Source: an uncultured Saprospiraceae bacterium (GTDB lineage: Bacteria > Bacteroidota > Bacteroidia > Chitinophagales > Saprospiraceae). Taken from it: a DNA stretch of 11,704 nt. Positions 1-6,451 of this stretch are shown one piece after another. The notes beneath the pieces were generated by a model. It saw only the letters and a program-made list of their open reading frames with translations. It did not search any database and had not been told where the DNA came from. The stretch is taken from NCBI GenBank assembly GCA_934699305.1, contig CAKUWM010000064.1:1-11704 (forward strand). Direction: 5' to 3'. The position numbers were made by a program, and so were the translations under genes. The stretch's first letter is position 1. Each line of letters starts with the position of its first letter.

Positions 1-323
1 TAGTAGGAGTTGGCTTCAAATTAGACTTTTCTGATACATGGAGTATTAATGCCGAATTATCTTCAAGACAAGCATTTACCGACTATTTGGACGACACCCA
101 TGGCAACTATGCCGACAATTTTCAAATTGCCTATGAACGAGGAGCAGACGCGGCTTACCTTGCCGACCCATCTATACTTATCCCGGGATTCAATGACACA
201 AAAATAGGTCAGGAAGGAAGACAAAGAGGAGATCGTTTTACTTACGACGGATATGCAACCTTCACCGTCGGTCTGATGTACTACTTTGCCCGCGTCCCGT
301 GCCCTGAAATCATAAAACATTAA
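1..323 (+). CDS. C-terminal end of an outer-membrane beta-barrel protein (DUF6089/PorG-like), 5' part outside window
   Basis: The frame is open from the window edge (first full codon at base 3) to TAA at 321-323, so this is the last ~106 residues of a gene that begins upstream. It shows alternating hydrophobic/polar strands (VGVGFKLDFSDTWSINAEL), the segment FTDYLDD, a LADPS segment, an RGD segment, then a last strand YATFTVGLMYYF and a short tail with a Cys-Pro pair. As I recall, this order (TDYLDD, then a loop, RG(D/N), D-x-Y, final aromatic strand, CP) fits the Bacteroidota DUF6089 family, whose relatives include PorG of the type IX secretion system. The usual role is an outer-membrane barrel; no specific function can be read here. 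In many Bacteroidota such genes sit next to uppS and bamA; here the next gene is GH3-like. Family call is by motif memory only. Confidence 0.65.
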   Translation, partial: VGVGFKLDFSDTWSINAELSSRQAFTDYLDDTHGNYADNFQIAYERGADAAYLADPSILIPGFNDTKIGQEGRQRGDRFTYDGYATFTVGLMYYFARVPCPEIIKH

Positions 324-332
324 TATTAAAGA

Positions 333-405
333 CGAATACTTCTCTTTCTGGCTTTCGGATGTCAATAAGTTTGAGAAAAAGTTAGCACAAAAAGAGAAAT
401 ATTCG
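333..405. repeat. Long imperfect inverted repeat / stem-loop after the barrel gene
   Basis: CGAATACTTCTCTTT at 333-347 is the reverse complement of AAAGAGAAATATTCG at 391-405 except at one position (14 of 15), with a 43-nt loop. Read as plus-strand RNA, the odd position is a C-A mismatch, and the stem is followed by CCTTTT, so it could end transcription of the barrel gene. Read as minus-strand RNA, the odd position becomes a G-U wobble, and the stem continues past one U-U mismatch with four more pairs (328-331 with 407-410, one of them G-U). The inverted repeat is certain; its role is not. Confidence 0.6.
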
Positions 406-416
406 ACCTTTTGCCT

Positions 417-424
417 TACATTTG
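417..424 (+). promoter_or_regulatory. Candidate Bacteroidota -7 promoter element for the GH3 gene
   Basis: TACATTTG is an exact match to the TAnnTTTG consensus used by the Bacteroidota primary sigma factor. No TTTG -33 element lies at the usual ~19-bp spacing. It would give a leader of roughly 85 nt to the TTG start at 516, and it lies just after the inverted repeat at 333-405. Such octamers occur by chance in AT-rich DNA, so this is tentative. Confidence 0.27.
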
Positions 425-515
425 TCGTTGCGATTAAATTAATCTATTAATATAACGTAAGCAATATCCAGTTAATTTGTATTATTTTTAAAAAAACAGT
501 ATAAATAATTAGATT

Positions 516-2102
516 TTGTTTAAAGTAATTAACATTTACTATCGAAACAATCTTGACACTGTGGTAGGACAAATAGTTGACAAAGCTTTTCGCGTCGCCA
601 ATCTGTTAAAGAGGCCTCTAAAAGATCCTTTATTCACCCAGAGGGAAGTGCTTTCCCAATTGATGATTAAATCACAACACACTGCATTCGGTATTCATCA
701 CCGTTTTTCATCCATCTTATATGGAGATAATCTCATTGAAGATTTTAGGAATTCTGTTCCCATCTTTGATTACGACAAGATTTTTGATGAATGGTGGCAT
801 CGACTTTTAGAATGTGAACCAAATGTGACTTGGCCCGGTCGCGTTCGCAATTTTGCTCTAAGTTCCGGCACATCAGGTTCGGCATCTAAATACATCCCGG
901 TAACACGCGATATGCAAAGGAGCATGAGAAAAGCAGGATTGAGATTATTTATGAATATGCCCAACTTCAACATTGACTCATCAATGTTTGCTAAGGCGAT
1001 GCTGATGATAGGCGGCTCTGCAACACTTTCAGAGAAATACGACTATAAAATGGGTGATTTAAGTGGTATCAATGGTGCTTCTCCCCCATTTTGGATTCGC
1101 TCCTATTATAAGCCGGGTACAGAAATTGCAAGGATTAAAGATTGGAATGAACGTACCAAGGTTATTGTGGAAAACGCGCCCAAGTGGGATGTAGGCTATT
1201 TAACGGGAATTCCTTCCTGGGTGCACATGACCTTAAAGGCGATAATTGACCATTACCAGTTAGACTCCATACACGACTTATGGCCTAATTTAAGTGTATT
1301 TGTGACGGGAGGCGTCAATTACCAACCATATGATGCGGGTTTTCAGGAATTATACTCCAAAAAAGTCATTACCTTAGATAGTTACCTGGCATCAGAAGGA
1401 TTTATTGGATTTCAATCCAGAAAAGAAACCTCAGCAATGAGACTTATTTTGGATAATGGAATATTCATGGAATTCGTACCATTTAATGAAGATAATTTTG
1501 ATGATGATGGCAATATACTTCCATCCGCTCAAAGTCTTCTAATTCACGAAGTTGATACAGATACAGATTATGCCCTTATTATTTCTACCAATAGTGGCGC
1601 ATGGCGCTATGTAATTGGAGATTTAATCAGGTTTTCAGATGTCAGACAACAAGAAATACATATTGTCGGTCGAACGAAACACTTTTTGAGTATTTGTGGA
1701 GAACACCTTTCTGTAGATAACATGACTACAGGCGTCCTCCAAGTTCAAAAAGAATTAAATGTCGCTATTAATGAGTTTACGGTTTCAGCTATAGAATTAG
1801 GCACTTCTTTTGGCCACAAATGGTATCTTGCCGCTGATGAAAAGCTCGATAAACATAAGGCTAAGCTTATACTTGATGCCAAGTTGGCAGAAATCAATGA
1901 TGACTATGCCACCGAAAGAAATGCAGGCGTCCTCAAAGAACCTTTAATAGAATTGATTCCTACGCAATGGTTTTATGACTATATGGAAAGACAAGGCAAA
2001 TTAACCGGTCAAACAAAATTCCCAAGAGTTATCAAACATCAAGCCTGGAACAATTGGGAAGATTATATCCGAGAAAAAATGATAGTATATTCACCTCAGT
2101 AG
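516..2102 (+). CDS. GH3 family acyl-acid adenylating/amidating enzyme
   Basis: A 528-residue protein of the GH3 branch of the ANL adenylate-forming superfamily. Plant members activate an acyl acid with ATP and join it to an amino acid; bacterial members are mostly uncharacterised. Visible motifs in order: P-loop-like SSGTSG at 116-121, FVTGGVNYQPY at 262-272, YLASEGF at 290-296, YVIGD at 365-369 (the nucleotide-contacting YxxGD), GR at 385-386, GEHLS at 395-399, and KFPR at 501-504 near the C-terminus. Length suits the family (about 500-600). No signal peptide or membrane segment, so cytoplasmic. Start: TAG at 510-512 closes the frame, there is no ATG nearby, and the first in-frame ATG (663) would remove the conserved N-terminus. 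TTG at 516 is therefore preferred, with GTG at 561 as an alternative. A membrane hydroxylase gene follows after 83 bp with no obvious terminator between. The substrate cannot be told from sequence. Confidence 0.9.
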   Translation: MFKVINIYYRNNLDTVVGQIVDKAFRVANLLKRPLKDPLFTQREVLSQLMIKSQHTAFGIHHRFSSILYGDNLIEDFRNSVPIFDYDKIFDEWWHRLLECEPNVTWPGRVRNFALSSGTSGSASKYIPVTRDMQRSMRKAGLRLFMNMPNFNIDSSMFAKAMLMIGGSATLSEKYDYKMGDLSGINGASPPFWIRSYYKPGTEIARIKDWNERTKVIVENAPKWDVGYLTGIPSWVHMTLKAIIDHYQLDSIHDLWPNLSVFVTGGVNYQPYDAGFQELYSKKVITLDSYLASEGFIGFQSRKETSAMRLILDNGIFMEFVPFNEDNFDDDGNILPSAQSLLIHEVDTDTDYALIISTNSGAWRYVIGDLIRFSDVRQQEIHIVGRTKHFLSICGEHLSVDNMTTGVLQVQKELNVAINEFTVSAIELGTSFGHKWYLAADEKLDKHKAKLILDAKLAEINDDYATERNAGVLKEPLIELIPTQWFYDYMERQGKLTGQTKFPRVIKHQAWNNWEDYIREKMIVYSPQ

Positions 2103-2185
2103 GAGTTTTGTTGTTTTAATTACCTTTCTATTTACTTAAATTTTATTTCACACAGGGACATTCTTTTTAATTTAATACAAGCATC

Positions 2186-3067
2186 ATGACCTCTGATTTT
2201 GCACTGAATACCTTATTGATTATCACCGCTATCTTAGTGGTGATAGAAGCTGTATTTTCAGCCCTGCAAGGGAGAAATTTTTATTCGGTAAAAGACACAT
2301 TTTATAACTTTTACCTCATGATTTTGAATACTGGTTTAGCTTTTTTAATGTTGGGTATTTCATTAAAGGTATTGGAATTCTTTTATTCACATAGTTTGAA
2401 CCTCCCCATGAATACTATCATTTATTGGGTTTTACTTTTTATAATACTCGATTTTACATATTATATCTTACATCTGGTGGATCACTATAGCCGCTTTTTC
2501 TGGGCTGTTCATGTCACACATCACAGCTCTGAACTGTTCAACCTAACTACAGGCTTTCGGTCGTCAGTTTTACAGCCCTTATATCGGTTTATTTACTTTA
2601 TTCCTCTTGCATTGGTCGGTTTTAAGCCAATAGATATATTATTTGCACACGCCATTTGTCAGACATGGGGAGTTTTTGTACATACCCGATACGTCGGCAA
2701 GCTACCCGGCTGGATTGAATATATTTTTGTCACACCAACTCATCATAGGATTCATCATGCTTCTAATATACCTTACCTCGATAAAAATATGGGCATGCTA
2801 CTCATAATCTGGGATAGAATGTTTGGAACATTTCAAGAGGAATTGGAAGGTGAAAAATTAAAATATGGGCTGACTCATGACATTGAGAACCTAAATCCGG
2901 TTACGGTCATCGATCACGAATGGGTTTCATTATGGCATGATATTAAGAAGACCAAAAATTGGAAAGAAAAACTGAAATACATCTTTTACCCTCCGGGATG
3001 GAGCCATGATGGCAGCACTATGACCAGTAATCAATTGAGAAGAAATCAGTATCACACCGAAGGATAA
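2186..3067 (+). CDS. Sterol desaturase / fatty acid hydroxylase superfamily membrane di-iron enzyme
   Basis: A 293-residue integral membrane protein with the histidine clusters of the FA_hydroxylase (sterol desaturase-like) superfamily: HLVDH (H96, H100), HVTHH (H109, H112, H113), an intermediate H166, and THHRIHH (H186, H187, H190, H191). These bind a non-haem di-iron centre that hydroxylates or desaturates lipids using O2. Hydrophobic segments lie at about 6-24, 43-62, 78-95 and 132-155, which would put the His clusters on the cytoplasmic side. Length is within the usual range (~250-330). ATG at 2186 has no clear ribosome binding site, as is usual in this phylum. It sits 83 bp after the GH3 gene on the same strand and may be cotranscribed, so the two may act on one lipid or acyl substrate; that is inference. 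Sterols are not implied, since most bacterial members act on other lipids. Confidence 0.9.
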   Translation: MTSDFALNTLLIITAILVVIEAVFSALQGRNFYSVKDTFYNFYLMILNTGLAFLMLGISLKVLEFFYSHSLNLPMNTIIYWVLLFIILDFTYYILHLVDHYSRFFWAVHVTHHSSELFNLTTGFRSSVLQPLYRFIYFIPLALVGFKPIDILFAHAICQTWGVFVHTRYVGKLPGWIEYIFVTPTHHRIHHASNIPYLDKNMGMLLIIWDRMFGTFQEELEGEKLKYGLTHDIENLNPVTVIDHEWVSLWHDIKKTKNWKEKLKYIFYPPGWSHDGSTMTSNQLRRNQYHTEG

Positions 3068-3128
3068 AACATACAAATACCTTTTCTATTTAATACCGAT
3101 TTGGCTTTTAATATGAACCAATTAATAT

Positions 3129-3148
3129 AATAGACATATTGGTCTATT
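3129..3148. promoter_or_regulatory. Palindrome and repeated octamer upstream of the four-helix protein (candidate operator)
   Basis: AATAGAC (3129-3135) and GTCTATT (3142-3148) form a perfect 7-bp inverted repeat around 6 nt. The octamer TTGGTCTA, which overlaps its right arm (3139-3146), recurs at 3191-3198, 52 bp away, about five helical turns. Both lie in the 235-bp AT-rich gap 3068-3302, the longest intergenic stretch here, in which I see no gene. TATCTTTC at 3270-3277 is one base off the TAnnTTTG promoter element. Repressor or activator binding is inferred only from arrangement. Confidence 0.25.
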
Positions 3149-3302
3149 TATAAGTATCAGTGGTATTACGATTGTAAAACAATAAAATAGTTGGTCTAAT
3201 TTTTTGTTACAATTCGTATAATATATGACAAATAAGTATATGAAATAATAACATTTTAAAAACTATTCTTATCTTTCCACTTTAAACAAACATTATTTTG
3301 AC

Positions 3303-3734
3303 ATGGAAATAGGATTTCAACATTTACATTCATTTTTAGCTTACATTTTACTCGCCGTCCTCATCATTGCAGTCTTAGTCAAGGGGCTTGCGTACTTTCA
3401 AGGAAAACCTTATGGCGAAACCAATCGAAAACTATCTTTGTACGCTTTGATAGCTACACATTTACAGGTTTTAATAGGCTTAGTACTTTATTTCTTGTCA
3501 CCTCTCGGTTTTTCAGCCATGTCGGGTGAAGCTATGAAAGTTAGTGAATCAAGATTTTACTTTTTGGAACATCCGCTTATGATGGTATTGGCTGTGATTT
3601 TAATTACCATCGGCTACAGCAAGTCCAAAAAAGCAACTGATAGTAAAAAGAAGTTTAAAGTAATGCTTGGCTTTTACAGCATTGCACTAATATTTATACT
3701 TTCAAGAATTCCTTGGGATAGGTGGTTTAGCTGA
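3303..3734 (+). CDS. Small four-helix membrane protein (Bacteroidota family sometimes labelled 'cytochrome B')
   Basis: A 143-residue protein that is almost all membrane: helices at about 9-29, 44-67, 88-105 and 119-135, with short loops. It has LYxLIATHLQxLIGLxLYFxSPLG around the second helix and an LEHP motif at 89-91. Histidines at 7, 9, 53 and 90 sit in or at the edge of helices 1-3, so haem or metal binding is possible but not shown. I recall similar Bacteroidota proteins being annotated as 'cytochrome B', and some wrongly as ribosomal protein L27; the real function is unknown to me. ATG at 3303 follows a long AT-rich spacer, so it probably has its own promoter. ribH begins 73 bp downstream. 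Confidence 0.8.
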   Translation: MEIGFQHLHSFLAYILLAVLIIAVLVKGLAYFQGKPYGETNRKLSLYALIATHLQVLIGLVLYFLSPLGFSAMSGEAMKVSESRFYFLEHPLMMVLAVILITIGYSKSKKATDSKKKFKVMLGFYSIALIFILSRIPWDRWFS

Positions 3735-3807
3735 TAAATATCATAAGAATAAACAAATATCCATTTTTGGTATTTATTCAATAATTGCTTCCTTAAATAC
3801 GTAGAAA

Positions 3808-4317
3808 ATGGCAGAGCATACCGTTTTAGAAATACCAGATATATCTGAAATTGCGGAAAATCTTAAAATCGGGATAATCCATACTGAATGGAATCCTGAT
3901 ATCGTACAAACAATGTTGGAAAGTGCGGTAAAAACATTAGCAATTGCAGGTCTCCAAATGAATCAATTGAATCAAATTGTTGTTCCCGGAGCATTTGAGT
4001 TACCATTAGGCGCTAAATTACTGTTAGAAAGCGGCAAACATGATGCGATCATCTGCCTTGGGTGTGTCATCAAAGGCGAGACAAGCCATGACCAACACAT
4101 CAATCGAGCCGTATCCGGAGGACTGATGCAATTAGGTATAATGAGTGACATTCCGGTTATCTTTGGCGTTCTAACTCCAAACAATGTAGAACAAGCTAAA
4201 GAACGCTCTAATGGAATCAAAGAAGATAAAGGGAAAGAAGCAGCCATTACTGCTCTTAAAATGATACTTTTGAAACATACTTTGTCAAAACAAAAAAAGA
4301 AAATCGGCTACGCTTGA
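3808..4317 (+). CDS. ribH: 6,7-dimethyl-8-ribityllumazine synthase
   Basis: The 169-residue protein makes the penultimate riboflavin intermediate by condensing 5-amino-6-ribitylamino-uracil with 3,4-dihydroxy-2-butanone 4-phosphate. Seen in order: W28-N29 (aromatic residue stacking on the pyrimidine, as in TEWNPDI), PGAFELP at 60-66, the phosphate/ribityl loop GCVIKGET at 85-92, the conserved H94 after TS, and ER at 132-133 followed by a KG pair at 141-142. The phosphate-side segment (SNGIKEDKG) differs from the common AGTKAGNKG form, but the aligned Arg and last Lys remain, so activity is expected. Members assemble into pentamers or 60-mer shells in the cytoplasm. No other riboflavin gene and no FMN riboswitch is visible nearby (only 73 bp upstream). 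ATG at 3808 begins in frame with the fold. The lysine-rich tail (KQKKKIGYA) is a minor extension. Confidence 0.96.
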   Translation: MAEHTVLEIPDISEIAENLKIGIIHTEWNPDIVQTMLESAVKTLAIAGLQMNQLNQIVVPGAFELPLGAKLLLESGKHDAIICLGCVIKGETSHDQHINRAVSGGLMQLGIMSDIPVIFGVLTPNNVEQAKERSNGIKEDKGKEAAITALKMILLKHTLSKQKKKIGYA

Positions 4318-4453
4318 TGTTTTACTATTCATTAGCTTGACATTAGTGACTCAAAAGTAATCTTTATACCTTGATTCTCTTCAAAGACTAAGATGTCACT
4401 GAAGTATTCTTTTTAAACTTAGTATATATAACAAATTCAATATTATACATATT

Positions 4454-6346
4454 ATGACGATATTTAATAAGCATGTAATTAAATGGTCGAATGCCATCTC
4501 ACATTCAGCGTTTAAGCCTTTATTAGTGAGCCTTTTATTCATACAATATCAAACTGTTATGGCTCAAAATGATTATTGGCAACAACATGCTGAATACAAC
4601 ATTGCGGTTACATTAGATGCGGCCAGGCACACACTCACAGGCAGTGAAATCGTAGCATATACCAACAATTCGCCGGACACCTTATATCAAGTGTATTATC
4701 ACTTATACTTTAATGCCTTCCAACCCAATAGCGGTATGGATATCAGAAGTCGAACCATAGCAGACCCGGACAGCAGGGTAATCGACCGCATTAACAAGCT
4801 TAAACCCGATGAAATTGGAAAATACGATATTCAATCTATCTCATGCAATGGATTACCTGTCAAAAACTTTACCATAATAGGTACAATTTTGTCGGTTGAA
4901 CTAAACAAAGGTATTTTACCAGGCGAAACAGTTAGGTTAAATATGGATTATTCATGCCAAATTCCGGTGCAAATACGACGCACAGGTAGATACAATAAGG
5001 AAAATGTAGCGTATTCCATGTCACAATGGTATCCAAAAATGGCAGAATACGACCGTAATGGCTGGGCTACTGACCCCTATATCGGAAGAGAATTTTATGG
5101 CGTTTGGGGCAAATTTGATGTCTATTTAACGCTTCCGGATTCTTTTAAAGTAGCTGGGACAGGCAATATTGTCTCCCAGGAAACGAAGATTCAAAATCTT
5201 GGCAAAAAGAAAAAACCCATAAAAACGACAACTTATCACATACAAGCCGATAACGTTCATGATTTTATGTGGGCTGCTGATCCCCATTATCAAATAGATA
5301 CACTTAAGGCCAATGAAGGCTTGAATCTTATTTTTGCATATAAAAAAGATTTGAAAACGATCCAAAACTGGAAAGAACTTCAACCTATTATGAAAGAAGC
5401 CATTTTATATGCATCAGAGAGATTTGGTCCTTATCCGTATAATCAGTTTTCCTTTATTCAGGGTGGCGATGGCGGCATGGAATACCCGATGTCCACTTTA
5501 ATAATGGGTGAACTGAGTTTGCCGGGATTAGTGAGTGTCAGTGTCCATGAAATGATGCATTCTTGGTATCAGGGTGTCCTCGGCTTCAACGAATCACTAT
5601 ATGCCTGGATGGATGAAGGATTTACTTCGTATGCTGAAGAATTGGTGAAAGAGCATTTGAGATCTTTAAAAATGTTCCCGGGCTCAGTGTCTGATAACCC
5701 TTTTTTAAAGGATGGACAAGGATTAATCAACTTCACCAAATCCGGAAAAGCCGAACCTCTATCTATTCATGCAGATCACTTCACAACCAACGCAGCATAT
5801 TCTGTAGCATCCTACGTCAAAGGCGCACTGTTTCTGTCGCAATTGGGATATGTTGTTGGGGAAGATGTTCTTCAGTCCGGACTGTACTTATTCTATCAAA
5901 ATTGGAAATTTAAACATCCTACAGGACAGGATTTGATGCACATCATGGAACAACAATCGGGAATGGTACTCGATTGGTATTATCAATATATGATAAATAC
6001 GACGATGCTCCCGGATTATGCTATCGATCAGGTCATGGCTTCTGAGCAAACTACCAAAATTAATTTGAGTAAGAAGTCACAAATGCCCATGCCCGTTGAT
6101 TTAGTGATTACTATGAAGGATAATAGTACCCGTTATTACACGATTCCGGTGGATTTAATGCTCAAGGGTAAAAGTAAAGATAGTAAAATGGACGATATAA
6201 ATGTGTTACCTTTCTGGACATGGACCAATCCGACTTATAGCTGTAATTTGGATATTCCCTTTCAAAATATTAAAAGTATTGAAATAGATCCAACGAAGAG
6301 AATGCTTGATAGTGATAGAAATAATAACACATGGGAAAGTAAATAA
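4454..6346 (+). CDS. Secreted M1 family zinc metallopeptidase (aminopeptidase)
   Basis: A 630-residue gluzincin. The exopeptidase substrate motif GGMEYP is at 340-345 and the zinc site is HEMMH (H365, E366, H369) followed after 18 residues by E388 in DEGF, the classical HExxH-18-E. Y449 and Y454 are five apart, with Y454 before VKG, matching the paired tyrosines of leukotriene A4 hydrolase and so placing Y454 as the transition-state tyrosine. The beta-sandwich N-domain is at roughly 40-225, then the thermolysin-like catalytic domain, then a beta-rich end (DIDP-type region at 609-613). The N-terminus has an unusually long polar stretch (1-20), a hydrophobic core (about 20-32) and a likely signal peptidase site after VMA (37); no other ATG fits. 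It should be exported to the periplasm or beyond and cleave N-terminal residues from peptides. It is 136 bp after ribH and 103 bp before a phosphatase gene; neither gap shows a convincing terminator. Confidence 0.93.
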   Translation: MTIFNKHVIKWSNAISHSAFKPLLVSLLFIQYQTVMAQNDYWQQHAEYNIAVTLDAARHTLTGSEIVAYTNNSPDTLYQVYYHLYFNAFQPNSGMDIRSRTIADPDSRVIDRINKLKPDEIGKYDIQSISCNGLPVKNFTIIGTILSVELNKGILPGETVRLNMDYSCQIPVQIRRTGRYNKENVAYSMSQWYPKMAEYDRNGWATDPYIGREFYGVWGKFDVYLTLPDSFKVAGTGNIVSQETKIQNLGKKKKPIKTTTYHIQADNVHDFMWAADPHYQIDTLKANEGLNLIFAYKKDLKTIQNWKELQPIMKEAILYASERFGPYPYNQFSFIQGGDGGMEYPMSTLIMGELSLPGLVSVSVHEMMHSWYQGVLGFNESLYAWMDEGFTSYAEELVKEHLRSLKMFPGSVSDNPFLKDGQGLINFTKSGKAEPLSIHADHFTTNAAYSVASYVKGALFLSQLGYVVGEDVLQSGLYLFYQNWKFKHPTGQDLMHIMEQQSGMVLDWYYQYMINTTMLPDYAIDQVMASEQTTKINLSKKSQMPMPVDLVITMKDNSTRYYTIPVDLMLKGKSKDSKMDDINVLPFWTWTNPTYSCNLDIPFQNIKSIEIDPTKRMLDSDRNNNTWESK

Positions 6347-6357
6347 ATTTTAGCTCA

Positions 6358-6451
6358 ATCCCTGTTTCAAACTTTTCAGCAGATATTTCTATTGGAGGCA
6401 TCAGTATATTTTGAGTGCAAATACATTATATTTGCTTTAAATAACAGGGAT
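6358..6451 (+). repeat. Inverted repeat spanning the peptidase-phosphatase gap, right arm reaching the start codon
   Basis: ATCCCTGTT (6358-6366) and AACAGGGAT (6443-6451) are a perfect 9-bp inverted repeat 76 nt apart. The right arm includes the first two bases of the ATG at 6450. In an mRNA running through from the peptidase gene, this pairing would cover the phosphatase start region; in a transcript starting near 6440 the left arm would be missing. The repeat is seen; control of translation is inference. Confidence 0.35.
6417..6435 (+). promoter_or_regulatory. Palindrome overlapping a candidate -7 element of the phosphatase gene
   Basis: GCAAATA (6417-6423) and TATTTGC (6429-6435) are a perfect 7-bp inverted repeat around 5 nt. 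Inside it, TATATTTG at 6427-6434 matches TAnnTTTG exactly. The nearest TTTG upstream (6410-6413) leaves only 13 bp of spacing, shorter than usual. If real, transcription would begin near 6440, about 10 nt before ATG 6450. A regulator on the palindrome would block polymerase; alternatively it is only a chance palindrome. Confidence 0.33.

Noticed and set aside
63..365. Minus-strand open frame of 100 codons across the barrel gene end and the inverted repeat
   Set aside because: Antisense to the barrel gene for most of its length, no recognisable domain. It is noted only because a minus-strand RNA is suspected there; protein coding is not supported.
2103..2185. Promoter for the hydroxylase (TACCTTTC at 2122-2129)
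   Set aside because: One base off the -7 consensus and no -33 element at a proper distance; cotranscription with the GH3 gene is simpler.
3755..3777. Bulged AAATAtCC / GGTATTT hairpin between the four-helix gene and ribH
   Set aside because: Seven A/T-rich pairs with a bulge; too weak to call a terminator.
3735..3807. FMN riboswitch upstream of ribH
   Set aside because: The gap is only 73 bp and lacks the conserved RFN-type sequence blocks.
4193..4236. Altered phosphate-loop of lumazine synthase as a sign of lost activity
   Set aside because: The aligned Arg133 and Lys141-Gly142 remain and the rest of the active site is intact; variation in this loop is not enough to infer inactivation.
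4345..4400. AGTGAC / GTCACT inverted repeat before the M1 peptidase gene
   Set aside because: Six-base arms 44 nt apart are expected by chance in a gap of this size.
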